Shown here: positions 34,451 through 44,895 of the stretch, piece by piece | How positions within the stretch are numbered: position 1 is the stretch's first letter | How the letters are laid out: each line of letters starts with the position of its first letter | Origin: Amorphophallus konjac | Lineage: Eukaryota > Streptophyta > Magnoliopsida > Alismatales > Araceae | Reading direction: 5' to 3' | Length of the DNA stretch: 64,000 bases | Assembly (NCBI GenBank): GCA_022559845.1 | Contig: CM040121.1 | Coordinates: 570,636,140 to 570,700,139, forward strand | Made by a program: the position numbers and the translations under genes | The notes under the pieces: model-generated | What the model was told of the DNA's origin: nothing | What the model saw: only the letters and a program-made list of their open reading frames with translations | The model's database searches: none

Positions 34451-34720
34451 GCAGGTGGGGAGTTTTCTTTTATTCACGAAACGCAGGTGTAGGGTTTCTT
34501 TTATTCATGGAATGCATGTGAGGAGTTTCTTTTATTTATGTAGATCATGTTTGTGGTTGTGTTCGACAATCCGTCGTAATGATGCGTGTGTCCAGTTATT
34601 CGGGCTCTCCGTGGTTCCTTTGTTATTTCGGCGAAGCCATTGCATTAGTATTTATTCTATTCATTTGTTGTTTCCTTTTGCATTATTGCTTTTCTTTTAT
34701 TACAATTGCTATTAGGTTAA
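34451..34720. other. Short non-coding segment before the Tat-1 LTR
   Basis: T-rich sequence with three similar phrases of the type AGTTTTCTTTTATTCA / GGTTTCTTTTATTCATGGAATGCA. No gene is seen. It ends at GGTTAA, which would be the flank of the LTR starting at 34721. Confidence 0.5.
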
Positions 34721-34904
34721 TGTGAGCGACGTCACGCGGTTCGGGGAAGAGCGGAGAGGACGCGGAGCGCGCGCGGGCTCCTCTTTTCTTTCTTTTGGTG
34801 TTTGTTTGCTGCAACACAGAAATAAGAGAAGAGAGAGAAGGGGCCACCACGGGAGATTGCTCCGGCGGGGCGAGCGGGACAAGTGTGATATAGCAAAATA
34901 TGGG

Positions 34905-35368
34905 GTTTAAACGGCCATAGCGGGAAGTGACTCGCCGCGGCCTCGGGGGGACGGGAATGGTGTAAAAATTAAATAACAAGAATTGAAACGGCCATTGGGG
35001 AAGTGACTCGCCGCGGCCTCGAGAATATGAGCAGATAATAAGATGACAGAATATAGAGAGAATACAAAGAGCGGGAATTTAAACGGCCATTGGGAAAGTG
35101 ACTCGCCGCGGCCTCGAGAACACAAACAGATAAGAATATAACGTCTAAGAACGTGAATTTAAACGGCCATTGGGGAAGTGACTCGCCGCGGCCTCGAGAA
35201 CACGAATAGATAAGAATATAACATATAAAACGGGAATTTAAAAGGCCATTGGGGAAGTGACTCGCCGCGGCCTCGAGAATATGAGCAGAATATAACAGAG
35301 TATAAAGAGAATATAAGAACGAAATTTAAACGGCCATTGGGGAAGTGACTCGCCGCGGCCTCGAAAAT
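34905..35368. repeat. Subterminal tandem repeats in the Tat-1 LTR
   Basis: Six units of about 75-90 bp, each with a conserved core AAACGGCCATTGGGGAAGTG then ACTCGCCGCGGCCTCGAGAA, separated by AT-rich spacers (AGAATATAACAGAGTA-like). The first unit differs (CCATAGCGGGAAGTG). The partner LTR has seven. Confidence 0.85.
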
Positions 35369-35995
35369 AAGATGTGATCGCTAGGGGCCGAAAGACCCCA
35401 AAATAAGAAAGTGATCGCGCCTACCTCAAGAGCGGGAGATGGCGGGTTGCTTCTTCCTCTCCCTCCGGCCGGCCGACGGAGAGGGCTTTCCTCGACTACC
35501 CTTGCAAAACAACGACAAACAAATGACAAGTGGATTAGAAAGATGGAGGTGTAGTATTCAAATCCTTGCGATAAAAATAACGAAATGATGGCAAGACACA
35601 CACCTGGTTGGTGTTATCTTTTAAACCCCTCACGGACTCGAGTAGGAGGAAAATGAGATGATGGATGCAAGAAGTATAAAAGAAGAAGCGCCCTTATGAA
35701 GGGGGATAGAGGATGCGAGATGATGAATGCAAAAGAACTATGAGGAAAAAAGGGGAAGAAAAGGCTTATTGGATGAGCCGAGGGTGAAATCCGGCAGAGC
35801 TCCGGCAGCGTGGGGACGACGTGGAAGCACGGTGGATGAAGACGACCTTCCTCTCACGAGCGTGAGCACCCGAGAAGCCGGCATAACCTCCACCTACAAA
35901 AGAACCCACGGGTTAGAAAATGACTCCGTAGCCTCTGGGCTCCGGCAGCCTATCGGATCACTTCCCAGCTCTTCCAGAACTGAGGGGGTGGGCCT

Positions 35996-36005
35996 CTATT
36001 TATAG
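35996..36005 (-). promoter_or_regulatory. TATA box of the Tat-1 LTR
   Basis: The minus strand reads CTATAAATAG, in the same context (GAGGCCCACCCCCTCAG downstream) as 46324-46333 in the partner LTR. Confidence 0.65.
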
Positions 36006-36018
36006 GGCTCCGGAGGGT

Positions 36019-36443
36019 GGAGGCGTCCAGGACCCTGGACACCTCCATCAGGGCTGAAATAATATTTTATTCTATTTTTATTTATTTTTTTGGAATATTT
36101 TTATGGAGGCGTCCAAGGTCCCGGACGCCTCAAACAGGTCCACCGAAAATCGACGACGGCCGCACGCGATTTGGCACAACGCGTGGTTTTGTGAGCGGCG
36201 TCTCGTGATTCAGAACTGGGCGCATCCAGCTTGCTGGACGTCTCCATATTTTAGATTTTTTCACACACGACAAACCGTCGTTCGGTGGCCGGCGCCCGTG
36301 AGGGTTTTGATGGAGGCGTCCAGGGGCCTGGACGCCTCCAAAATTATATTATTTTTTATTTTTCTTTTGTCTTTTATACCATGGCTGGCATTTTGATTTT
36401 TTTATTTGTTTTTATGGAGGCGTCCAGGGGTCTGGACGCCTCC

Positions 36444-36529
<86 letters not shown>

Positions 36530-36723
36530 TTTTTATTTATTTTTTTATGCCAACTGGCATTTTACAAACATTTTTTATTATAGTTTTTATGGAGGCGTCC
36601 AGGGGCCTGGACGCCTCCATTAATATATATATATATATATATATATTAATTAGTTTTGGGCCCTGAGAAAAGAAATAAAATAAATTAAAAATATGGGGGC
36701 GTCCAGAGGCCTGGACGCCCCCA
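36019..36723. repeat. Palindromes in the Tat-1 LTR U3
   Basis: Six 27-30 bp inverted repeats with arms GGAGGCGTCC or GGGGGCGTCC and GGACGCCTCC or GGACGCCCCC around a 6-8 bp centre (CAGGGGCCT-type). They start at 36019, 36105, 36311, 36415, 36590 and 36694, three of them perfect in the arms. Between them lies AT-rich DNA. Confidence 0.9.
36447..36526. repeat. (TA)n microsatellite
   Basis: About 80 bp of uninterrupted TA between two LTR palindromes; a shorter (TA)n run follows at about 36621-36645. Neither is present at this length in the partner LTR. Confidence 0.9.
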
Positions 36724-36973
36724 TTAAGACCCACCCGGGTCCTCAATCGGCGGCCGCCCGACAGTCAACATCTTGGTTCCGGAACCTCTTGATACGTCTG
36801 ACTGGTGTTGATGCCGTCCGAATGCCGTGACGAGACGATTCCGGATGCCGAAAAAGGCAGAAGAAGACCCGAGAAAAGGAAGCACTCGAGTGATTCAAAA
36901 TGCGTAAGCCGTTGCGGGGCGTTGTATAGTAATATGAGACTTTCTCAGGAGACGTCAGGAATGGCGTGTCTAC

Positions 36974-36990
36974 AGCTGCCCCGCCTTGGC
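36974..36990 (-). other. Tat-1 polypurine tract
   Basis: The minus strand reads CGCCAAGGCGGGGCAGC directly before the LTR start TGTAGACACGCC. The same arrangement recurs at Tat-2 (54313-54329). Confidence 0.8.
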
Positions 36991-38154
36991 GTCTGCTTTG
37001 CAAGGGAGCGACACGTAGTGGAATGGTATCGAAGTGGAGTGGAGTGAAGTGGGAGCGGACTGATAAGTTGATGCCAAGGTGTGATGAGACACGCTTTTGA
37101 CGTTACTGTTTGGAATCTTTCCTGGAGTTTCAATGAGGCGACCTTGAAGAAGGTCTTTCAAATATTGACGATTGCTTGGACGGAGATCAAATAAGGGAGG
37201 GTGAGATGTGCGCTCAGGCACGAAACAAAAGAGACCAACTTCTCGGTGTGGAAGTACCTGGGTCATAAACCGGAGGTTTCACCTTTGGGGAGCGGTTACC
37301 AGCCAATGTGGAAGTGCTGCGGCCAAGGTGGGTCAAAAAAGGTAAAGGAATATCTGAGGGTCTGTCCAAACAAGGGTCTCCTTTGGAAGAGCAGCGTAGG
37401 GCTGTCTCAAGGAAACTCAGTATTTCATTCGGAGTGGAATATCTCATATTTGTGGGAATTGGAGCACAACGGCTTTCACAATCGAATCACTTGAATGATC
37501 TTCCGCAATAAATCAAAGTCCTATATGAATGCATGCTGGGTTCAAAGAAAAATTTAAAACAAACTAAAATAGAAAATAGCCAAGGATAATATTGTCAACT
37601 TGTGAAGAACGGGTCAGGATACCGACCCGGTGAGCTGATACTGGGCTGGGGCCCGTTTATCCGCGTACCAACTCACTGAATGGAACCGTCGTCCCCATTC
37701 TATCACAAGTTGACGGCCTATCCGTACAACCCAAATTCCTCTGGGATCATCACCATTTTTGTTGAAGGGGAACTCAGATCCCAGATTCGTTCGAGCCGCA
37801 AGGTCCTTGACATGTTCTAGTAGCGTAAGTATCATATACTACGATGCATGACAAGGTGGGACCAACCAATGAAAGGTGGGACAGAAGATAGGACAAAGAC
37901 GTCCGTTAGTAAAACCTGCACAGACTAGCAAAGGTTAGCAACATCATAAAGTAGCATAATCACAGCAGAATCGCACCACAGTATAAAGGAGATCCAGAAC
38001 AAAATCTTGACAATGACCACTGATGTGACATGTTCTGTCCTGTAGCACCCTTCCCTTCCTATAAGAACTCCCCTTAGGCTAGTTCATTCAAATGCACCAA
38101 GGTGGGTTTTGGAAGCTCAGGAGAGGAAAGAGAGGAGAATCTAGAGATTTCAGG
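36991..38154. other. Conserved non-coding segment upstream of gene A
   Basis: No gene. Several blocks match Tat-2 at 54330-55785: the CTGCTTTGCAAGGGAG block, a GTTACCAGC…AATGTGGA…GTGCTGC block (37297-37325 against 54589-54617), and 37640-37815 against 54930-55110, including GAAGGGGAACTCA and AAGGTCCTTGACAT. Such conservation outside coding DNA suggests promoter or element-end functions. Confidence 0.5.
38059..38067 (+). promoter_or_regulatory. Possible TATA box of gene A
   Basis: CTATAAGAA lies about 95 bp before the gene A start codon. It is a weak match, supported mainly by position. Confidence 0.35.
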
Positions 38155-39563
38155 ATGGAAGGAGAGTCTTCCCGCGTTATGAAGAGGAGCAGGCCTAGCA
38201 GCGAGATCAGGCGACTCTCCGACCTCGAGGGTCATCTGAGTGGGACGATCTTGTCGCATATGGTAAGCTGATTCATTTCAAATTTTCCATGTGAACCTTC
38301 TTCTTACTTCCTTCATTTCTTATTTCTTTCCTCTTCCAGCCATATCCACTCTTCCCAGGCCCGAGGAAGTTTTCCAAACTGCCATGGCTTTCAAAGCTAA
38401 CTTCCAATATCTCCATTGGCATGAGGGCCATACTCTCGAAGTGGCATTTGCAGGGGCTCCTTATTCATGCCAAACATTACGAGAAGATTCGTATGGACTG
38501 GGCGGCTATGGGCGCACTAGTGGAGATCTGGCATCCCCAGACCCACACTTTTATCTTCCCGACCTTCGAGGTGACCATCCTCCTTGAGGAGGTGGAGCTT
38601 CTGCTTGGATTGAAGAAATTTAAGAGTGACGGGAAGGTGAAGGCTATGCGGATGCTGACACGGGGGACTTCTGAAAGTGTCCTTGGAAGCTTCATGCCGC
38701 CCGACGCAGCCCGAAAGGTCCGTACTCAAAAGGGGATCGATCTCCGAAAGCTCGCGGAGTGGGTCATGGACGCCCTGAGAGGGTCACCAGATGATGACTA
38801 TTTGGAGGGAATCATGAAGGGGTTCACTATCTGTCTGGCGGGCGCTCTCTTGTTTCCTCATACCGACAACATAGTGGAGGAGGATCAACTAAGTGCCATT
38901 CGCGGAATCTGGAGTGGAAAGAGGGTGGGACCCGCCGTCCTTGCTTATCTTTACAGCGGCCTTACCGCCTCGAGTATGGGTAAGCCTCCTTTTGGTTGCG
39001 CACTTGTCTTGAATTGCTGGCTTGATTTGCACTTCAAATTCGACCACCGCGAGGGAATGCCAACTGCTTCGAAACTCTTCCAACAAAGCCCTCTTCATCA
39101 CATAGCCGACGTGTTAGGCTTCGGTGGTACTGTAGTGAACCGCGTTCCGTGGCTGAAGAAACGTGAAGACTGGCGGTCTCACTTCCGCACCGTGACACAA
39201 GGCTTCTTTACTTGCGCACCGGCATGTTTACTTTCGCTTGATCTCCTCATGAGGCCTTCCCCCAAAGTTGATCTTCAACTGATCGGCGCGACCGAGTTTG
39301 TTCTTTACAACGCGCATCGGTGCTGCCTCCAGATTGGCATCCCACGCCATTCGTTCCCGCCACCGACTGGCATCGTTCCTTTGAAGAAGAGGGAGTTGGG
39401 CACTGAAGCGGACGCGAAGGAAGCGAAGGCCATTAAAGCTCCCTGGAAGACAAGTGTTGCGGGAAAGGCATTAGCGCACGTGGTGGAAGAATGCGAGCCG
39501 TGGAGGGCTTATGTAACCGAACTGGGGAAGTTAAGGCCTAAGGCGCCTAAACCCCTGATGTAG
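38155..39563 (+). CDS. Gene A: antisense PMD-like protein, two exons
   Basis: Exons 38155-38262 and 38340-39563, with a GTAAGC donor and a CTTCCAG acceptor, phase 0. The 443-residue product is open throughout. Exon 1 is a basic leader (MEGESSRVMKRSRPSS). Exon 2 carries LQGLLIHAKHYEKI, DWAAMGALVEIWHPQTHTF and VTILLEEVELLLGL, the order and spacing of the plant mobile domain (PMD). The conserved second half has WLDLHFKFD, FFTCAPACLL and EFVLYNAHRC. The start and splice sites are supported by Tat-2 gene A, which has the same exon border. An AATAAA lies at 39584. PMD proteins are associated with plant transposons and, in host MAIN/MAIL1 proteins, with silencing. No catalytic residues are visible; the function here is unknown. 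Confidence 0.78.
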
Positions 39564-39733
39564 CTCATTCTGCTTTCTGATGGAATAAAATCTGGCATTT
39601 GGATGTTTCGGACCCCCGTCCCCTTAATTACTATCTTTTTTGTGTTTTTCTTTTTCTTTCTTTTTTTCTTTTGTTTGGATTATATTCTTATCTTTTTTTC
39701 TTTTATTATATATATATATATATATTTTATTAT

Positions 39734-39959
39734 GGGGGCGTCCAGGGCCTGGACGCCCCTAAGTTTTATTTTTATTATTTTATTTTTTTTGACAATTTAT
39801 TTTTGGGGGCGTCCAGGGTCCTGGACGCCCCTATTTTGATTTTTTTATTTTTTTATTTGTTTTATTTATGGGAGCGTCCAGGCGCCTGGACGCCCCTATT
39901 TTTTTTGAATTTTGAAAAAAATAAAAAGTGTGGGGGCGTCCAGGCGCCTGGACGCCCCA
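39734..39959. repeat. Four palindromes between genes A and B
   Basis: 27-29 bp inverted repeats GGGGGCGTCCAGG…CCTGGACGCCCC at 39734, 39805, 39870 and 39931, two centred on the self-complementary GGCGCC. They are set in T-rich DNA immediately upstream of the gene B TATA box. Confidence 0.9.
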
Positions 39960-39972
39960 ATAAAAGGTCAAT

Positions 39973-39982
39973 CTATATATAG
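39973..39982 (+). promoter_or_regulatory. TATA box of gene B
   Basis: CTATATATAG lies 80-90 bp before the gene B start and 14 bp after the last palindrome of the A-B array. Confidence 0.55.
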
Positions 39983-40061
39983 GGGGAGGGCTCCCCCCCT
40001 ACTCACTTATACTGTTCATTCTGACCGTCCAGCCACTCCAAACGACCCATTCTTAGTCCCA

Positions 40062-43000
40062 ATGGAGCGAGGAGGATCGAGCCAGGGTCCAGAGAAGCGG
40101 AAACGACTGGCTCGTCGTGCGAGGAGGTTGAGGGATGATGCCGAGGAGGCCGTAGCAGAGGAGATTGCTGCGGAGGAGGAGATGGAGGTGCCGCTTCTGG
40201 CCGCGGAGGCCGCTGCGGATGCTGGTGACGCGGGAGAGGACGATCACGACCCGGTAAGTACTTCGGAATTCTCACTCTGTGGTTCAATAGGCTAAAACGG
40301 GCGTGCGAGAGGCTGTGAGAGAAGGCCGGGTAGTGAGAGAAGGAGGCGTCCAGGGGCCTGGACGCCTCCACATTTTCTTTTTATTTTTATTTATTTATTT
40401 ATTTACGTAATAATAAAATTAAATTAAAAAATAAGGAGGCGTCCTAAGCCCTGGACGCCTCCATAAAAATATACATATTATTAATAAATTTTGTTTTGGG
40501 TTTTTAGGTTTTTTCTAAAAAAGGAAAAATGTAAATTGGAAGGAGGCGTCCAGCGAATTGGACGCCTCCACAAGAAAATATAAATATTTTAAAAAATAAA
40601 AATAAAATAAAAAGAATAAGTAGTATATATACAGTGTTATTGTTTATTACTGTTCATGATGCTGATGTGTTCTTTGTTGGTTTTGTGGTTTGCAGGGCGT
40701 GATGAAGGGCCGGATTAGCTGGTCCCTGGTGGTGGCAGCATACCGTGGGCTGCCGGATTTCCAGAGGGCGCGTGTGGACGCCATGGGCTTTGGAGCTTTC
40801 CTTAGGATCGAGCCCTTCCGGCTCGACCTTCCTCTTATCCAGGCATTGAGGGAGCGGTGGCACGCACCGAGCCGAGCGTTTCTGATGCCCTGGGGGCACA
40901 TGGTGCCGTCACTGGAGGACGTGGCTCGGATCACCGGGCTACGGGTTGACGGAGAGGCAGTGAGCGGGGTCACCTACCCCGACTACCGAGAGAGTGCCCT
41001 GGACCTGCTGTGGTTAGAGACGAGCGTGACTGATAGAGACAGCAGGGTAGTCGGCCGAGTGGAGATCATGGAGGCGCTCGGATTCGTCGACCCGCGCCAG
41101 CGGGTTAGCGAGACTGGAGCGGAGTTCTTGGCTCGACTGGAGGGGGATGCTCGTGCAGCTTTCACCCAGGATCCGAGCGAGAGGGAGCTGGTGGACCTAG
41201 ATCTTCGGAGGTTTCTTTTCTTCTTCCTGGGCCGCCTTCTGCTGGGGACGAAGGGGGATGGCATCCACTGCCGTTTCCTCGGGATCTTGGCGGATCTGGA
41301 CAGAGTGGGACACTACGCGTGGGGAGCGGCTCTGCTTGCCCATTTGATTGCTGATCTCTCCCAGACTTCGGAGAAGGAGACGACAGTCAGCGGCTTCGCA
41401 CCTTTCCTCCAGGTAAACATTTTATTTATGCATTCCCACAGTTAAATATGCAATTATTGTACTAATGATGTATGATGGATGCAGGTGTGGAGCTATTACT
41501 ATTTCCCGATGGGGAGGGCTAGGCATGGGAACAGGAGGGCCGTGCCTCTGGCGCGGCAGTGGAGGCCGGTCGTGGTTGCAGCACCCCACGGCTACCAGCT
41601 GGCGTCACTTCGTCGGGAGCTGAGCGAGTATCCCGAGGCCATGGTATGATGCGTATGATTTTTTTGTGTTTATGCGTGTGACTGAATGGTAACTAACATA
41701 ATGTATGTATGGTGATGCAGGTGGTGTGGAGGCCCTACCTGGGCATGGGCGATGCTGGCCAGCCCTGGGTTGTAGCGGGTCTTCCTCGTTTCAGGCGGGA
41801 CGTGTGGGTCCATTGTCTGAACGAGATCGAGCCGCTGCGGCTTAGACTGGTCATGAGGACGTTGGGGCTAGCCCAGGAGTGGGTTGATGTAGATGCGCCG
41901 GCCCGCATTGGGCGGAAGACCAAGGGGAAGGCGAAGATTGTGGACTGGCGTACGCGCTTCCCAGCACAGTACCAGGACTGGCAGCAGGGCGGGGTCCCAG
42001 TGGTGTCCCATGTACAGGACAGCACAGATTACATGAGACGATATCGAGCTACGTACGGGGACCGCCTCTCCTTCGGCGGTATGGCAGGGGTAAGTGTGAA
42101 ATGAAAATGCTTCACCTTCTATATGTATATGCATGTGGTACTGACTTATGTGCAATGCAGGATGCTCGTGACAACATGATCGCCGACCTGCGGGCCCAGC
42201 TGGCGGACGCTAGGCGGCAGTTGGTGGCCATCCGACAGGAGTTGGAGATCCTGGTGAGTCTATGCAATGCATTTTTTTGTGACCTGGATTTTTGATGCTT
42301 AGCCTTTGACTGACGTTTGCCCCGTGTTTCAGCGGGCCCACCAGACAGCGGCAGCCGGGATGGCTGGTGGAGCGGGTTCCAGTTCGCGGGGCCCTCCTCC
42401 GGAGGTTTCTGCCCTCCAGGAGCAGCTGGCGCACGCGGTGGCTCGGGCTGAGGAGGCCGAGCGTGACCGCGAGGCTCGAGTGAGTGTTTGCTTGGCCCCG
42501 ACCCTTTTCTAGCTGCTTTCCTTCTATCACTGTTCTCTTACGGTGCATGCGTGCTTTGACAGGTGGCCGAGATTCGGGAGGCCCTGGCCCGTGCTGTTCG
42601 TGCTGAGCAGGAGCGCGATGCCTGGGTGGCAGAGCGCGATGCCTGGGTGGCAGAGCGTGACGCCCGGATTGCGGAGCTGGAGGAGGAGCGTCGACGGGAG
42701 GCTGAGGAGCTCCCTCGTGACGTGCTGGATCTGCGGATCGCCCTCGAGCTGTCGAGGAGGGAGGCGGTGAGAGGGAGAGAGGAGAGGGAGAGGGATAGGG
42801 AGACCATGGAGAGAGAGAGGGAGTGGGATAGGGAGACCCTAGAGAGAGAGAGGGAGAGGGATAGGGAGACCATGGAGAAAGAAAGGGAGTACAGGATGGC
42901 AGAGCGATATCGAGATTGGGACGAGAGGAGAGCTCTGGTGGCCCAGGTGTCGGAGCTCCGGCTGAGTCTTGGCACGGCGGAGGGGAGACTTCGGGAGAGT

Positions 43001-43243
43001 GAGGAGCGGTATCAGAGGGCGAAGGAGCGCGGCACGCGACTTCGTCAGTCCGGTTCCTTTTCTGTGGGCAGTTTTCTAGTTTCCTCGGCCGAGCAGCGTC
43101 GCCGTACCTTGGAGGCTGGCATGGTGCCACCTGGAGAGGCGAGCACGGCTTCTCAGGGTTCACAGAGGTCGCAGAGGCCCCCTAGGGATCCCCGTCAGAG
43201 GAGGGAGGAAGGAGATGACCAGGAGGGTGACGGTGAGAGTTAG
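40062..43243 (+). CDS. Gene B: antisense PMD protein with coiled-coil tail, seven exons
   Basis: Exons 40062-40253, 40696-41412, 41485-41643, 41721-42089, 42161-42253, 42333-42479 and 42563-43243. All introns are GT…AG and phase 0; every exon is a multiple of three. The product is 785 residues, without a stop. Residues 1-64 are a basic then Glu/Ala-rich leader. 65-303 hold the PMD: GLPDFQRARVDAMGF, RAFLMPWGHMVPSLEDVARI, TGLRVDGEAVSG and YAWGAALLAHLI. 304-479 continue the fold (PRFRRDVWVHCLNEIEPLRL). From about 480 the chain is helical; 560-785 form a long charged coiled coil with ERDRETMERE-type repeats and a basic Ser/Arg-rich end. Six of seven exons have a counterpart in Tat-2. Probably a nuclear, oligomeric DNA- or chromatin-associated protein (inference). 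The 317-codon opposite frame at 42210-43163 is a shadow. Confidence 0.82.
40342..40569. repeat. Three palindromes in intron 1 of gene B
   Basis: 28-bp inverted repeats with perfect GGAGGCGTCC/GGACGCCTCC arms or nearly so, at 40342, 40435 and 40542. They lie in an AT-rich intron (40254-40695) and would also form RNA hairpins in the pre-mRNA. Confidence 0.9.
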
Positions 43244-43610
43244 AGAGTTGCTTGTACGTCACCCTTCTCACTGTATGATGTACTTTCAGCTATTATATGA
43301 AATGGAAATGGCTTTTTTGTGTTGTGTGTACCTTTCTCTCTCCCACACTTTCTTCTTTGCACTGAGTTGTCCTTTGAGGCACGCTCCGCGAGACCTTGCC
43401 CTGAACAGCGGGGAACTACGCTTTGCACGGGGGGATTTTGTTTCCTTTTCCCCCTTTTGGGCGCGTCCAGGCGCGAGGATGCGTCTTAATCCTTGATTTC
43501 AAATTTAAAGCGACGGGTGGTCTTTCTTCTCCCGTGCCTTACCCGCAAACGAGCCCGCCTTCTGCCGAAACTCGCTTGCCCCCTTTCTCGTCTTCCTCCT
43601 CTTTTGATCG
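43244..43610 (+). other. Gene B 3' flank and upstream region of B'
   Basis: No gene. It includes a decayed palindrome (GGGCGCGTCCAGGCGCGAGG, about 43459) and a stretch, CTTTCTTCTTTGCACTG…, that recurs at about 45025-45060 after B', showing that the 3' flank was duplicated with the gene. Confidence 0.5.
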
Positions 43611-44895
43611 ATGGAGTTCGGTGGGCCTGACCACGGTGAAGGTGGAGAGGGACGCGGGACCCCTCGCCCAAGGAGGGACGCGCCCGAGCACGGAACGGCG
43701 TCCATGGAGGAGGAAGGGCCGCTCCGGGCCCCCGAGGGACCTGAGGGGCCCGATGGCGTGGGAGGAGGTGAACACGGTTCGGTAGGTGCTTCGATCTCTT
43801 CCTCTTTTAATTCATTTTGGGTTTTGAAGCGAGCCGCGCGAGGGGGAAAGGGTTCGGCGAGTGTTGCACTCAAATGATGGACGCGTCCTAAACAGGGGAC
43901 GCGTTCCTTTTGACTGATGTGGGACCCCTTTCTTGGTGCAGGACATGGCAAGGACCCTGGGTCTGGCCGATGAGTGGGCGAGTGCGGACGAGCCGAGCCG
44001 CGTCAGGAGGGAGAGTCGCGGCAAGGCGAGGCTCGAGGAGTGGCCCGTACGTCTCCCTGGACAGCAAGGGGGTATACTGGTGCAGGACAGTGCCGACTTC
44101 CTGCGGCGGCAGAGAGAGTGCTACGCGGGGCTTCCCCAAGTTGGGGACACGCGTGGCATCGGCGGCTCGCGCGCCCAACTGTCAGAGACTAGGCGGCAGC
44201 TGGCCGTCGCTCAACATGAGTTGTCGCTCCTGGTAAGTTATGTGCCGCACTTTTAACTTCAGATTTTGGAGTTTCACTGACGGCCGTTGTTTATTTTGTT
44301 CCAGCGTGCCCAGCAGACAGCGACGGTGGGAGTGGCTGGCGGATCTTCCAGTTCCTCGGCCCCTTTTCTCGAGATTGCCTCCCTCCGGGAGCAACTTGCC
44401 GGTGCGGTGGCCCGCGCGACCCGGGCGGAAGAGGAGCGTGACGCCTGGGTGGCGACTGTAGCGGAGCTGCGGCATCGCGGTGAGGAGAGACCTTCTCCAG
44501 ACATCCTGGAGTTAAGGGTTCTTCTGCAGATGATGAGGAGAGAGGCAGAGAGAGAGAAAGCCGAGAGAAGGTCCGAGCGACAGCGGGATCTGACCGAGAG
44601 GAGGGCCTTGGAGGCCCAAGTGAGGGAGCTCCAGCTGGGCCTTCAGGCCGTCGTGCAGAGGCTAGGAGGGATGGAGACGCGCTACGAGAGAGCGCGAGAG
44701 TTCGGGGAGCGACTCCGCCAGTCCGGTCGCTTTGCCGCCAGTGGCTTCTTTGCCACGCCAGGGGAGGAGCAGCGAGTCACTGTTGCGGAGCAGGCGCCCA
44801 GAGGCGAGGCAGGTGCTACTGCACGGGGATCCCGGAGGCTTCTGAGGGACCCTCACCTCGGGGGAGAGGAGGAGAGTGCCCAGAGAGATGAGTGA
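43611..44895 (+). CDS. Gene B': shortened duplicate of gene B lacking the PMD core
   Basis: Exons 43611-43781, 43942-44232 and 44305-44895, GT…AG, phase 0, 350 residues, open. Exon 1 is new (MEFGGPDHGEGGEGRG, Gly/Pro/Glu-rich). Exon 2 fuses what in B are parts of exons 4 and 5: LGLADEWASADEPSRVRR corresponds to LGLAQEWVDVDAPARIGR, and RRQLAVAQHELSLL to RRQLVAIRQELEIL. Exon 3 corresponds to exons 6-7 with no intron between, keeping RAQQTA, REQLAGAVARA and FGERLRQSGRFAASGFF. The segment corresponding to residues 65 to about 400 of B, including the PMD, is gone. Intron 1 contains a palindrome (GGACGCGTCC…GGACGCGTTCC, about 43881). It could act as a dominant partner of B through the coiled coil (speculative), or be a relic that happens to remain open. 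Confidence 0.68.

Larger units (their letters stand above)
34721..36973 (-). repeat. Tat-1 3' LTR
   Basis: 2253 bp, minus-strand TGTAGACACGCC…GACGTCGCTCACA. It is an inverted, roughly 90% similar partner (my estimate by eye) of 45411-47708. In LTR sense order it holds U3 with palindromes, a TATA box, a pyrimidine-rich leader and six subterminal repeats. The open frame 35727-36005 is antisense to this and not a gene. Confidence 0.8.

Noticed and set aside
35727..36005. Paired frames at 35727-36005 (+) and 46324-46632 (-) as a conserved small gene
   Set aside because: They are the same LTR segment in inverted copies, just downstream of the TATA box and antisense to the element RNA. The conservation is explained by LTR homology.
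36285..36666. Open frames encoding long Ile-Tyr runs
   Set aside because: Produced by the (TA)n microsatellite in the LTR.
42210..43163. 317-codon minus-strand frame over the end of gene B
   Set aside because: Opposite-strand shadow of the GC-rich, Glu/Arg-rich coiled-coil exon; Pro/Ser-rich and without any domain. The plus-strand exon is supported by Tat-2 and B'.
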